The notes below the pieces were generated by a model. It was not told the origin of the DNA and did not search any database. It saw only the letters and a list, made by a program, of their open reading frames with translations. 64,000 nucleotides of DNA from Desulfuromonadales bacterium (lineage in GTDB: Bacteria > Desulfobacterota > Desulfuromonadia > Geobacterales > Pseudopelobacteraceae). Each line of letters opens with the position of its first letter. Position 1 is the stretch's first letter. The DNA lies in the NCBI GenBank assembly GCA_013349405.1, contig DUZS01000001.1, forward strand, positions 124,001 through 188,000, given 5' to 3'. The translations under genes were made by a program, and so were the position numbers. Shown here one piece after another: positions 35,771-46,000 of this stretch.

Positions 35771-38569
35771 CTACCACCCCTTTGACAGCAATTCCCTCAT
35801 ACTCACACTATTCAACACCGAAGCACACGTTTCCCAGTTTGCATCTTCCACCTTGCTGTATTTCACATCAAAGGGATTTCTGGTCGCAGAGGTCCGGTCA
35901 ATGAGTTGCCGTGCGGCCTGTTCGTCGTTGAGGGCCACCTGTACCCAGACATCTTCCAGCGTATCCGGGATCTGACCGAATAATTCATGGATAGCCTCAA
36001 GACGGTCTGCCAGCACCCGGTGAACCCGATCTTCAACCGAATCACGGTAGCGGAGATTTGCTATCCAGATTTCGCTGCGGGCCTGGCCGATGCGCTGGAT
36101 ACGTCCCTTGCGCTGCTCAAGCCGGGTTGGGTTCCAGGGAAGGTCGATATTAATGAGCGTACCGAGGCGTTGCAGGTTCAACCCTTCCGAAGCCGCGTCA
36201 GTACCGAGCAGTAGCTTCAGTTCGCCTCTGCACACCTGATCCTTGAGAACATTCCGGTCGCACCGCTGAAACTTGCCACCGCGCCAGAAACCTGAACGGT
36301 TGCTCCCGGCGTAGAGACCAATGTCCATTCCTGCAAATTCATGACGCTTTGCCAGTTCGTCACCAATCCAGTGCACCGTGTCATAATACTGGGAAAAGAG
36401 GATACAGCCAAGATCAAGCCAACGCAGTGATGTACCCGGTTGGGTACCGAGCAGATAACCGACCACCGCTTCCAGTTTCGGGTCGTTGTTACCGCCTTGA
36501 TGCAGAAGATTCAGACAGCGGCGCAGGGACGTCAATTCAGCCTCGCTAAAGTTTTTGAAGTCACCGGCACCTTGCGGCGGTCTTCCAACCTGCGCTGACG
36601 TCTCCTCTTCGGTATCGTCGTCATCTTCATCATTGGCAATGTCCGGTTCACCGCCGAGAAGTTTGGTGATGGTACTGCGACCAGCCTCCATCGAACTGCC
36701 GAGGCGTCGGAGGAGTAGCGTTTTGAAGAAGCCAGCACCCTGCACCCGTTGCTGGAGCAGGCGGGAAAACTCTTCCGCCTCCCGATACGCTTCCAGCAGG
36801 TATCCTCCCAGGATCAGGGCGCTTTCGTCTTCCTCGCCAAAAAGCTTTACCGTCACCTTCGGCAGAAAATAGCCACCGGTCAGCGGGTTGATCATCTCCT
36901 CAAGATACCCCCGCGTACGCCGGACTATACAGCGAAGTAGCGGGTTCAGACGTTCACCATATCCAGGCAGCAAACCATTTTTCAGTTGCACCTGCTTGAA
37001 TACCGGAGGCAGCAGGTCAAGCGTTTCAGGGGTGAACTGCCAGCGGCTGTCTTCGGCATTGAGCTTATTGCGTATTTGTTTCAATGTCGGATCTTCAAAA
37101 CGGGATGGCAGGGGATCGCTGACATACTGCCACCCCTCGCGGACATCATCGGCAGGAACCATGGCATTTCCTGTCGCAATGTCAAGGCAATGGCTGGGGC
37201 GATACCAGGGGCTGGTTTGAGTCCAATGAGCACCAAGCACACCGTCATTGCCGTGGGAAAGAATATGCAGCAGGTCCCATGCTTCCACCGGATGCAACTG
37301 CACCGGAGTTGCCGTTGCCAGCAGCATACTCTTGGTACGCGGGCCGATCAGACGCAGGAATTCCATCAGCTTGTTTGGGTCAGCCTTCTCGTCAATATCG
37401 TCGGCTGGAGCATCCACCCGTGGCACCTTGCGACGGCGGGCACGATGCGCCTCATCGACAATCACACAGGTATAGCGGCGACCGAGCAGCTGGCCGACCG
37501 CTTCTGATGTGCCACGCACAACCAACCCCTGCGATACCAGACCGATCCGGCGCGGGCATTTGCCGAGCGACCGCGCTCCATCCGATGGATACTCCAGATC
37601 ATGTTCATCCACCCAGGCGCGGCCATTCCAGCGGGCGGACGGCAGCAGAAGCAGCTCCATCAGTTCATCCTGCCACTGCTGGAGTAGCGGTTTAGGCGCA
37701 AGCACGAGGATCGGCCCGCCATCGGGATCATCAAGTGCCATCAGCATTGCAGCCATAGCAAGCTGGACGGTCTTGCCCAAACCGACCTGATCCGCAAGAA
37801 CCAACCGTGCCCCACCAAGCCGGTGACGCTCCAGCGCCAGCCGGGCAAAATATTTCTGATGCGGCCAGAGCCCCTGCTCACGGCGATACACCGGAGACTC
37901 TACGGCAACAGTAGCAGCGGCATCAGCAGGATTGGCAAGAGCCTGTAGCTCATCCGGTTCAATCACCCTGCGTGCGACAATACGCTGTACATCCTGGGCA
38001 ATGAATGGGCAGCAGGCCAGATCTATCGCACGCGGATCGTTCCAGAGAGCGTCAAACTCTTCCTGTACCCAGACAATGGACTCAGGGGCATCATCCTCCC
38101 AGAGCAACTCATAGTTTATCTCCCACGCCGAGGCGCTTTCGTTGACGCTGCCGAGGAAAGCCGTGGCAGAACCATCAGACCGGCGCACGACACCGGCTTT
38201 ACCATGAATAAGGCCAAAGGCAGCGTCAGGCAGCACCCGTATTTCAATCTTCTTGTTTATGAGAGCGTTGTAGAGCGCTTGATATCGTGGGATAGCGGCA
38301 GGCGGTGCTTCTTCCGGTTTCCCGGAACACCAGCTTCGACGGAGTGCCGCTTGTGCGGCGGCTGCCGTGGCAAGATCGTGCGGGTCAATATCCGAATTGC
38401 AGATGATCCGCACCGGACCGGCAACATTATTGATGGCCTCTCCAGCCACCTCAAACAGGCTGGAGCGAAAATATCCGGCAATGCGGTCGTAGGAGACGGC
38501 ACCTTCCAGGCGCTGATTGAGCACCGTGTGATCGAGACGGTTTCTGCGGCTGGAGTGGCGCTTTAACAT
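35771..38569 (-). CDS. PLD-SNF2 helicase of a defence system
   Basis: 932 residues. The N-terminal part (about 20-160) is a phospholipase-D-like domain with LIHGKAGV (His122, Lys124) and GSVNES (140-145); the Asp of a full HxKx4D is not evident. Then comes an SNF2-type superfamily 2 helicase: motif I DQVGLGKT (260-267), motif II DEAH (372-375), motif III LATATP (about 417) and, near the C-terminus, LEQRKGRIQRIGQ. It resembles PLD-helicases that accompany DUF1156/DUF499 proteins in predicted anti-phage systems. It is the last gene of the cluster and is separated from the methyltransferase gene by an 800-bp interval holding two opposite-strand genes. No obvious Shine-Dalgarno precedes ATG 38569. 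Confidence 0.85.
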   Translation of the reverse strand: MLKRHSSRRNRLDHTVLNQRLEGAVSYDRIAGYFRSSLFEVAGEAINNVAGPVRIICNSDIDPHDLATAAAAQAALRRSWCSGKPEEAPPAAIPRYQALYNALINKKIEIRVLPDAAFGLIHGKAGVVRRSDGSATAFLGSVNESASAWEINYELLWEDDAPESIVWVQEEFDALWNDPRAIDLACCPFIAQDVQRIVARRVIEPDELQALANPADAAATVAVESPVYRREQGLWPHQKYFARLALERHRLGGARLVLADQVGLGKTVQLAMAAMLMALDDPDGGPILVLAPKPLLQQWQDELMELLLLPSARWNGRAWVDEHDLEYPSDGARSLGKCPRRIGLVSQGLVVRGTSEAVGQLLGRRYTCVIVDEAHRARRRKVPRVDAPADDIDEKADPNKLMEFLRLIGPRTKSMLLATATPVQLHPVEAWDLLHILSHGNDGVLGAHWTQTSPWYRPSHCLDIATGNAMVPADDVREGWQYVSDPLPSRFEDPTLKQIRNKLNAEDSRWQFTPETLDLLPPVFKQVQLKNGLLPGYGERLNPLLRCIVRRTRGYLEEMINPLTGGYFLPKVTVKLFGEEDESALILGGYLLEAYREAEEFSRLLQQRVQGAGFFKTLLLRRLGSSMEAGRSTITKLLGGEPDIANDEDDDDTEEETSAQVGRPPQGAGDFKNFSEAELTSLRRCLNLLHQGGNNDPKLEAVVGYLLGTQPGTSLRWLDLGCILFSQYYDTVHWIGDELAKRHEFAGMDIGLYAGSNRSGFWRGGKFQRCDRNVLKDQVCRGELKLLLGTDAASEGLNLQRLGTLINIDLPWNPTRLEQRKGRIQRIGQARSEIWIANLRYRDSVEDRVHRVLADRLEAIHELFGQIPDTLEDVWVQVALNDEQAARQLIDRTSATRNPFDVKYSKVEDANWETCASVLNSVSMRELLSKGW

Positions 38570-38667
38570 GCAGGGATGAGCGATGAATTATGAAGTATGA
38601 AATGAAAAAACATGCGGCTGCTAACTCCCAGAGAACGATACCGTGACAGAATTGTTTAAAGAGGCGG

Positions 38668-38696
38668 TTGAAATTTATGCTTATTTCCCGTATAGT
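38668..38696 (+). promoter_or_regulatory. Promoter for a leaderless toxin-antitoxin-like transcript
   Basis: TTGAAA (38668-38673), 17-bp spacer, TATAGT (38691-38696). Only six bases (GACTCC) separate the -10 box from ATG 38703, so transcription should begin at or next to the A of the start codon. No Shine-Dalgarno is present, consistent with a leaderless mRNA. Confidence 0.65.
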
Positions 38697-38702
38697 GACT
38701 CC

Positions 38703-38894
38703 ATGAAAACTCAAACAATAGAACAAGAAAGTACCGTCCACAGCTTGAACGGCAAATTCAAGCTTGGTGCCCGCCCCCCCAGAAGATTGAGTGCGGCGGC
38801 GAGAAAACAGCTTGATGAGATGGTTCCTTCCGTCAAGGCTCGTGAGATGGCCGCCAGATTCGACCGATCTCAAGTGATTCGAGTCATTGAGTGA
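38703..38894 (+). CDS. Small antitoxin-like protein
   Basis: 63 residues from ATG 38703. The same frame is open from 38643, but those bases contain the promoter, so the shorter start is preferred. The C-terminal RRLSAAARKQLDEMVPSVKAREMAARFD looks helical and DNA- or protein-binding. Its stop overlaps the start of the GNAT-like gene (GTGA at 38891), the usual arrangement of type II toxin-antitoxin pairs. I do not recognise a family; antitoxin is inferred from context. Confidence 0.6.
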   Translation: MKTQTIEQESTVHSLNGKFKLGARPPRRLSAAARKQLDEMVPSVKAREMAARFDRSQVIRVIE

Positions 38895-39358
38895 TAAAAC
38901 TGGCGACGCTTTCCAGGGCGTCAGTTTATCCAGGGTCATTATCAAAACGGTTTCAGTATGCCGATGACGGTGAACGTCAGTATGTGGTGAAAACTGCGAA
39001 ATTTTCCACCAGGCAAAAAACCCGCATTCATCTGCTTTCCGACACATCGGGTAACGATTACGGTTTCGTTGCCCTTTCCATTTCCTCGTTCGACCAGAGC
39101 TATAACAGACCATCAATCGTTATTGACTACATCTTCACGTCTCATCAGTATCGCGGCCGAAAATTTCCCGAACTGGACAACACCACGGTGTTTGAATACC
39201 TGTTTGAGTTCACACTGCGGTCGGCACTATCCCTTCAGGAAATCGTCCCATTGCGGTTTATCGCCCTGCAACCTGCGCATGACCGGCTTGCCGCCTATTA
39301 CCAGAGAATCGGATTCAGCTTTATAGATACAAGCGGCTGGATGTTTATGAAACTCTGA
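38891..39358 (+). CDS. GNAT-like acetyltransferase, possible toxin
   Basis: 155 residues from GTG 38891, coupled to the upstream small gene. The core VIDYIFTSHQYRGRKF, FEYLFEFTLRSAL, RFIALQPAHDRLAAYYQRIGFSFI is the GNAT fold: motif A with QYRGR for CoA, and a typical C-terminal YYQRIGF. GNAT toxins of TA pairs acetylate aminoacyl-tRNA, but those usually have RHH antitoxins; here the partner is unclassified. It sits inside a defence operon on the opposite strand, converging on the methyltransferase gene end with a 14-bp gap. Confidence 0.68.
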   Translation: MIKLATLSRASVYPGSLSKRFQYADDGERQYVVKTAKFSTRQKTRIHLLSDTSGNDYGFVALSISSFDQSYNRPSIVIDYIFTSHQYRGRKFPELDNTTVFEYLFEFTLRSALSLQEIVPLRFIALQPAHDRLAAYYQRIGFSFIDTSGWMFMKL

Positions 39359-39372
39359 AATTTTCTGCCGCA

Positions 39373-42300
39373 TCAGTGATCGTTACGCAGGCGTCCGGCC
39401 AGGATACGGGCTGCTTCGGAGTCGGCAACCCATTCGTCCATTCCCACAGCGTTACTCAGTGCTGCAAGCCACTCCAACAGAGCAATGAACCGCTCCCGCT
39501 GTCCCCAGTATCCCTGACCAAAGGTGTCACGCAGATACTGACGCCCCTGTTCCGGGCTGTTGTCGGCGACACAGGTTTCCCGGATGGCGAACAACAGGTG
39601 ACGGAGTGGTGATGCGGCAAATGGGTGAGGTGCGCCAACGGCTGCATGCCCACGACCGGCAGGAAGTGAATCGCTGGTGATTCCTCCAACCGGGGCAAGT
39701 CCGGTGGCAGCAAAACCGCTCGGAACATGCATGCGGGCACCGTTGGCTTTGTCGCTCTTCAGCAGCGGGCGAATGTCGTTAACACCAAAACCGCGTGCCA
39801 GTTCTTCATACATCCCCTTGCGGCGTTCACCACGACTCTCGATATCAAGCGCCCGCAGGTAGTAGCGTTCCACCAGCGACAGGTCACGCCAGGAATTGTC
39901 CAGCCCTTTTGGGATAAGCGTATCGCAGGCAATGCCAAGGGCGCGCTCGATAACAGCCTGGAAATCGCTCTTCTCATTCCTGGCCCTCACGGCAAAAACC
40001 TCATGTTCAACATCGCGGCCATCAAGGGTGGAATAGTGGGTCAGCACTTTCAGTGCTGCTGCATAGGCCGCAAGTTGGTAGTCGGCATCATTGAAGTTCG
40101 GTTCGCCATCTTCGTCCAGCTCTTGCATGGAGGCGATCTGACGGCGCACTTCATCCTCCACCAGTGGGTAAACCTCGTCAAGGAAACCGGGTTCATCGAC
40201 AATTCGCTTGCGTAGGACCAGGCAAACTGTGCCTTGGACGTAGTTGCCTTTCTTGATGCCGGCAGCTTCAGTTTCGGTGCTGATGGTCCAGGCGGCAGTG
40301 GCTTTCAGTCCAGCAGCCCAGAGGATCATACCTAAATCTGCCCACACCGATGGGTCCTGATGGGTGAACATGACCATCTGCAAACCGTTATCCGGCATGT
40401 GGTTGGCAAGGTTGCGGTAGATTTCAACCATGGATCGTCGGAAGTCGTCGCCATCGCCCCGAACTGCAAGCTCCGCGCGGGCATCAGGTGTCCACTCGGG
40501 AAAGGCTTTTACCAGTTGCTTGTCGTACCAAGCGAGAAAGAAGTCGCCGAGTTCATGATAGTTCACTGCATCAGCGTAAGGCGGGTCCGTTATCCAAAGA
40601 TCGCAAACTTCGTTGAGGTCGCGTGCATCTGACGAAGCTACAACATGATTTTGTTGAGGAATATCTAAATGTTTTAAGTATGAAAATCCAGAAAGATTTT
40701 CTAAACCCGTAATAGATCGAACTCCCCAGTTAAGTAAAGTGTTGAGCGCTTGGTTGTAAAATGTCTGAGCAAAAGCACCTATTCCCCCACTGGCTGCTAA
40801 ATGAGGAAGCCATTGACAGAGCTTGGAATTCCAGTTACTACATGCCGCAATGCTAATTGCGCTAGCAACAATTTTATGTGGACTTTGCGTATCTGGGCCT
40901 TTAGCTAATTGCAGCATCAATCCGTGGACTAACAACTGTCTGGGGGTAAAAAGATGATGCCAATGCGTCCAACCACGTTCACGAAGAGGCTGTTCCGTAT
41001 TGTAACCGCTTATAATAGCCTTGGATGGGAGGTACCCCTCACTCTGCCAGGTTGTAAACCGCTCTTGCAAAATTTTTAGCACCTTTTCTTCGCGCTCAAG
41101 GTCGTCAGCATCTGGTGCTGCATAACGACGCACCAGTTTTGTTACCACTCGCCCCTGGGTATTAACCTCTGTCACCATCTTAGACCAACGAATGCAATAC
41201 AACCGCTCCTGAAAAACATCACCAAGGCGTGGTACCACATCCTCGTTGTTCCAACGGCGCAATCCTTCAGGTCCTCGTAGAGCTTCTATCGACCAGGAAC
41301 GGTTTGGGTCAAAGGGGTCAACTACTCGACTATCTACGGCAGTTTTCCCTTTACCTTCTTTATATTGTTTGAACTCCTCTTCAGATGCTTCAAAAACTTC
41401 GGCTTTTAGCCGGTCAGAACCAGAGACCTTTTTCCAAGTAACCACAATCCGGAATTTTTCTGATATAACCCAACTGGGAGCGAGTGGAATGAAGTAGTCA
41501 CATCCTTCCGGCCTTACTTCTTCACAATATAAAAAAGCTTCTGTTCGTTCATCTTGGTCATTGTGTTCAATTTTCCAGTCAGTGATCTGTTTGTCGGCAG
41601 CGGCGAAAACTTTCTCCTGTACTTGGCGAACCTCCTTCTGGACATCTTTGCTACCACCAAGCAGATTGATTGCCGCCCAAGTGAGCAGACAAGCAACAGG
41701 GTTGAGATCTGAGCCAAAAGACTCACAACCAATACGAGCCGCCTCAAAAGGAATGGAACCACCTCCGCAAAAACAGTCACCAACCTTTGGTGAGTGTCCA
41801 AAAGTACCCTGACCAAGCTGTTCTACGAGTTCTGGCAGACTGTTGGCCGTGGTGCCAAGATGAGAATTAATTTCAACCCAGGCAACCTCGCTGGGGCCGC
41901 TAACATTCTCAGGCCGGTCGCAGTGGGTGATCCGTTCTGCATAGCTCAAATCATCAAAGTCGGTCCGACTAGGTACTGGCCGACGACGTTGATCGTCAAG
42001 CGCTTTGCGTGCAGCATCATCCAGCGCCTCCCAAATTTGGGCACATACATCCTCTTTTTCTTCATCCGTCATCCCCTGCTTGAAGCCGCGAGCACCAAAA
42101 TATTCATCTCGAATTTCCGACGTGGCAGCTTCACGCCAGGAAGCAGCCGGTATTTCCCCCTTACATCGTTGCCAGACACCATCATCATCCATGGTTAGAA
42201 TCTTGAGAAAAATCTCCCTATCCTTCTTCGGGTTATCCGAGGTGGACATCAACATTCCTAGTATGGAAGCTCGAACGAGAATCAGCGGCTTACGCCCCCA

Positions 42301-42408
42301 CCATTTGCCAATCTTTGGTAATGTTTGACTAGAGGCCGCTTTGCGTTCCTTGTATGCCTCAGCAGAAAGACGTGCGATGGGGAACTGGGTTTCTATAAAA
42401 GCAGGCAT
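39373..42408 (-). CDS. DUF1156 DNA methyltransferase of a defence system
   Basis: 1011 residues. The start FPIARLSAEAYKERK...KWWGRKPLILVRASILG is the DUF1156 signature (adenine-specific methylase COG1743 family). Motif I is VGDCFCGGGSIPFEA (about residue 205-220) and the catalytic tetrad is DPPY (608-611, ITDPPYADAVNY). It would modify host DNA, probably on adenine. AGGA lies 7 bp before ATG 42408, 11 bp after the DUF3780 stop. The middle third (about 40620-42000) is clearly more AT-rich than both ends, suggesting mosaic origin. Confidence 0.9.
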   Translation of the reverse strand: MPAFIETQFPIARLSAEAYKERKAASSQTLPKIGKWWGRKPLILVRASILGMLMSTSDNPKKDREIFLKILTMDDDGVWQRCKGEIPAASWREAATSEIRDEYFGARGFKQGMTDEEKEDVCAQIWEALDDAARKALDDQRRRPVPSRTDFDDLSYAERITHCDRPENVSGPSEVAWVEINSHLGTTANSLPELVEQLGQGTFGHSPKVGDCFCGGGSIPFEAARIGCESFGSDLNPVACLLTWAAINLLGGSKDVQKEVRQVQEKVFAAADKQITDWKIEHNDQDERTEAFLYCEEVRPEGCDYFIPLAPSWVISEKFRIVVTWKKVSGSDRLKAEVFEASEEEFKQYKEGKGKTAVDSRVVDPFDPNRSWSIEALRGPEGLRRWNNEDVVPRLGDVFQERLYCIRWSKMVTEVNTQGRVVTKLVRRYAAPDADDLEREEKVLKILQERFTTWQSEGYLPSKAIISGYNTEQPLRERGWTHWHHLFTPRQLLVHGLMLQLAKGPDTQSPHKIVASAISIAACSNWNSKLCQWLPHLAASGGIGAFAQTFYNQALNTLLNWGVRSITGLENLSGFSYLKHLDIPQQNHVVASSDARDLNEVCDLWITDPPYADAVNYHELGDFFLAWYDKQLVKAFPEWTPDARAELAVRGDGDDFRRSMVEIYRNLANHMPDNGLQMVMFTHQDPSVWADLGMILWAAGLKATAAWTISTETEAAGIKKGNYVQGTVCLVLRKRIVDEPGFLDEVYPLVEDEVRRQIASMQELDEDGEPNFNDADYQLAAYAAALKVLTHYSTLDGRDVEHEVFAVRARNEKSDFQAVIERALGIACDTLIPKGLDNSWRDLSLVERYYLRALDIESRGERRKGMYEELARGFGVNDIRPLLKSDKANGARMHVPSGFAATGLAPVGGITSDSLPAGRGHAAVGAPHPFAASPLRHLLFAIRETCVADNSPEQGRQYLRDTFGQGYWGQRERFIALLEWLAALSNAVGMDEWVADSEAARILAGRLRNDH

Positions 42409-42419
42409 ATATATCCTCG

Positions 42420-43046
42420 TTACAGTGAGAGAGTCAGCTGGGAATGCCCAAGCAGTTCACGCCTGGCCTTGGGGGAGAGACCTTCGCCTTTGACAAAGGG
42501 ATTGTCAGCAATGGCCGCCCGGAGGGCTTTGCGCCAGCCGATCCCTTTCTGCATGGCCTGGCCAGTAGTCGCGATGGTCATGGTGAAGAGCCACCAGCGC
42601 TCTTCCGGGGCCAGTGCCTCCCAGTTATGCAGGGCGTTGGGAATGTCATCAGGTGAGGCATCTTCAACCGCCCAGCAGAGAATGCAGAGCTCCTTGCCAA
42701 GCGATGGATGCACCGGTACCGGCTTGCCGGGGTTCTTCTGAAACTTGGCAGCAGTCAGGCCATTAGCCCGCAGGCGGCGATTCGCTTCCTCCCAGAATGC
42801 CGGGGCCAGGGCGAGCCAGCGGAAACGATTTATGGCAACCCGCATTGAGGGGTCATTCGGTGAAGGGGGCGATACTGTGCGGGAGCCGAGGTCGTTGAGG
42901 TCATCACCCCGGTACTCGGTAACGCAGATAATGTCGTTGCCACCGTTGCCCTTGGGCACATCAATGAGAAAACCGTGGCGGGCCTCGTCCGGCAGAAAAC
43001 CGAGGCCGATAACTTTACGGGATGGGGATGTTGTGGTGCTTGCCAT
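42420..43046 (-). CDS. DUF3780 protein of a defence system
   Basis: 208 residues. The sequence GLGFLPDEARHGFLIDVPKG, NRFRWLALAPAFWEEANRRLRANGL and EERWWLFTMTIATTGQ matches the DUF3780 family, known as a companion of DUF499 and DUF1156 proteins in anti-phage-associated clusters. No catalytic motif is evident; it may be a structural or adaptor subunit. It starts three bases after the DUF499 stop and ends 11 bp before the methyltransferase start, so it is tightly co-transcribed. Confidence 0.82.
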   Translation of the reverse strand: MASTTTSPSRKVIGLGFLPDEARHGFLIDVPKGNGGNDIICVTEYRGDDLNDLGSRTVSPPSPNDPSMRVAINRFRWLALAPAFWEEANRRLRANGLTAAKFQKNPGKPVPVHPSLGKELCILCWAVEDASPDDIPNALHNWEALAPEERWWLFTMTIATTGQAMQKGIGWRKALRAAIADNPFVKGEGLSPKARRELLGHSQLTLSL

Positions 43047-43049
43047 GGC

Positions 43050-46000
43050 CTATTGCACCACCTTGGCAGGATTGAAGGGAATATTGTTGGCCCTGAGCCA
43101 GTCAAGCAAAGCCTGGCCGGTGGTGAAACCGAGCGAACCCACCGTCATCCGCAGGCCGCCGGCGCTGACAATCTCCTGGAGCTTTTCCGCCAGCGAACCG
43201 AGCGTCAGACCATCGTAGCCGCCGACAAGAGCGCCGGAATATTCTATGTTCTGATGGCCATCGCTGCTCTCGCCATTCAGGCTGATGTCGTAGGCACGTA
43301 CACCTGCAGCTTGACCGAGGCGTTGAATAAAATCCCACACCTCGCCGGTGTCATCAAGCCTGCTCTGGTGGTTCCAGCGAGCCGGAAGTGTCGGGTCCAG
43401 GGTACGTTCTTCCTGTCCCGGTTGCGGTATTTGTATGCGAGTCGTTTCGGAGTTCAGGTTATAGGCCGGGGCAACCGCCATGGCAGAGACAACCCGGCAG
43501 GTGACCGGTACCCGGAACCGCCCATCATAGGTGGCAAAACCGGCACTGGTGGGTGATGAACCGTCGGTCGTGTAGCGGATGACGATGCCATTGGTCTTTG
43601 GCAGCGCAAGCAGTTCAACTTCGTAATGATCGCCAAGGTTATGCAACTGGTGCTTGAGGCGGGGCTTGGCAGTCCATTCTTTTATTTCACTGACCCGTGT
43701 GGTATCGGCAGGATCAAAGGCCAGGAAACGATAGCGCAGCGCACTCGCTTCAAAACGGGTCGGTGTCGGCACCGGACTGGATGCAGGAGTTGGATCGGTA
43801 TCACCGGTTTCGTAGGCAACCGCAGGAGCATGGAGCGGCTCTATCTTCAAATACGTATACCCTTCACCATCTTCCTGAACAGAGAGGGGGCGAATTTCGA
43901 CCGTTGGATCAGGAGGGGGAAACGGTCCGCGCCGGATATAGTTACCCTCTTCCCGCCAAATGCCCCTTCTGACGCAATCGGCTTTCAGATCATCCAGGGC
44001 AGACGGTTTGTGAAGCTGCCAGTTGGTCAGTACCGCAGCGGTACGTTTGAAGTCGGCCCAGAGGATTACTTTGGTTTCTGCTGATCCGAAGAGCTTGGCT
44101 TCGGCCTTCATGCGGAAGGCGTCTTCGTCAATTTTCGTCGTAAACTTCTGAGCGTCCTCAAGAGTTTTACGGATAGTGGCTTCACCGTTCTGATTTCCGG
44201 CAAAGGCAAGAACGATACCGGTTGCCCGCAGTGCGGTGTTTATGGAAGGGTAGACGATCTGATCAAAGGCTTCTTTCAGAGCAGAGGTGAACTGCAGACC
44301 GACCCGGTCACGCAAGGCGTCCAGCGCCCGCCATTGCGGATCATCTGCGGGTGTGCCCTCAGACTTCAGATCATCTTCTATGCTTTGCAGTGCGCGGGTC
44401 TGCCGAGCTGAGTCTACTACTTTCTGAAACGTATCTTTTGACCCGGTGAGAAAGAGGATGCGATTTTTGTACTGCTGCTGTCCCCACCACGCCTGCCAGT
44501 CAGCCGGTATCGGCAGTTGATTGGCCAGTCCGCCGGGGCGGACAATTACCAGTGTGGTCTTTTCCTGCTCAACCTGCACCTGATCAAGTGGCGGCAACAC
44601 TTTTACGACCTGAAAACAATCCCGCATTGAGACGGAAAAGTATTGTTCAAGATGATCCCGAAGCATTCGGTCAACGGTTTCGGGATGCAGTGATTGGGCG
44701 GTGGAACGGAGCTTGGCGGCAAGGTTCTGCTGGTTCTTGAAAAAGAGCCGTCCATCTGCCGAGCTGTGCAGATACCAGGCGCGGACCGCCAACTTATCAA
44801 GCACATTGGCCTTGAAGGTGGAGAGATCACGACCGGGGCGCTGGAGGCAGTCTACGAGCTGATACTCCCGCAGGCCATGAATAGCGCCGGGAGTCGTTGA
44901 TAGCGAAGCTACCAGTATCAGGCGCGCGGCATCCGAGGCGTCTGAATTGCCATTGGCTAGGTCGATCTGCTCAACTTCCGCATCGCCACAGTGAGCGATA
45001 TCGTGGGCGATGGCCTCGCTGAGCGATGGGTTGATTGTCCGAATCTCGGAGGCTATCTCGTCCTGGTTCAAATCGATATCGTAGGGGTGGATCAACTCCA
45101 TACCTTTTGCTTTTTCAGTACGCCACAGGCTTGATACCACCATCTGCATCAGGCGGATAACGCCTCGTGTCTGCTGGAACCCTTCATTCTCCTTGAACTT
45201 GCCCACCAACTCGCGCAGATCGGGATGGAACGGGTAGGAATCGACGATTCTTGTATAGAGGGAGTCCGGCGTTGTCGTGGTGAGGTTCATACTGTTCGCT
45301 TCACGCAGCGCGTCCCGGTATGCGGAGGCAACCCGCTGAATTTCAACGTCTGGCGCAACATGCTCAAAGAGCCGCTTGCGCAGGATGTGGTACAGCTCAT
45401 CACCGTTCGGATTGACCGGAGTGATCGGGACAGCTATGCGACGAGCTTCGCCAGTGATTCCCTGAACGGCACGGTTGAAGGCAGACTCAAGGCTTGCCTG
45501 GCCGATGCTGAAATTGGAACCGGCCAGATCGGACAGCACCAGGCAGACGTTATCCATGTCGGCAACTGCAACAAACAGATTGGCGAGCGCTGTGGTTGTT
45601 ACAATACTGAGATCACCGTTACCGACCGGAACAGCGACGGCATATTCCAGATACGGCGGCAGCTCATCAAGGAAGAGGACAAGTGGATCACCACCAAGCA
45701 GCTGCTTCCATGCTTCCGGTCCCGGTGCCTGGAGGAGTGGCGAGATGTAGCGGGCAAACTGCTCTTCCTTGCCAAGCTGCTTTGCGATTGAACCCCAGAT
45801 GCCTCCTGCTTCATCAGTACTTCTGCCGTTGAACCCGACAACCCGGCAGCGGCCAAGCCGTGGTGCCGGGTCTTGCTCACCAAGGACCAGCTTCCGCAAC
45901 TCGGGATCACGCGCCAGCAATCCCACGGCAATCATGCTGTGAGTTTTACCGCCACCCATCGCCTGCGAGAGGAGAAAAACCGAAGAACCAGCCCCGACTC

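Noticed and set aside
38643-38702. N-terminal extension of the small antitoxin-like gene
   Set aside because: These bases hold a near-consensus promoter, and the encoded residues have no features.
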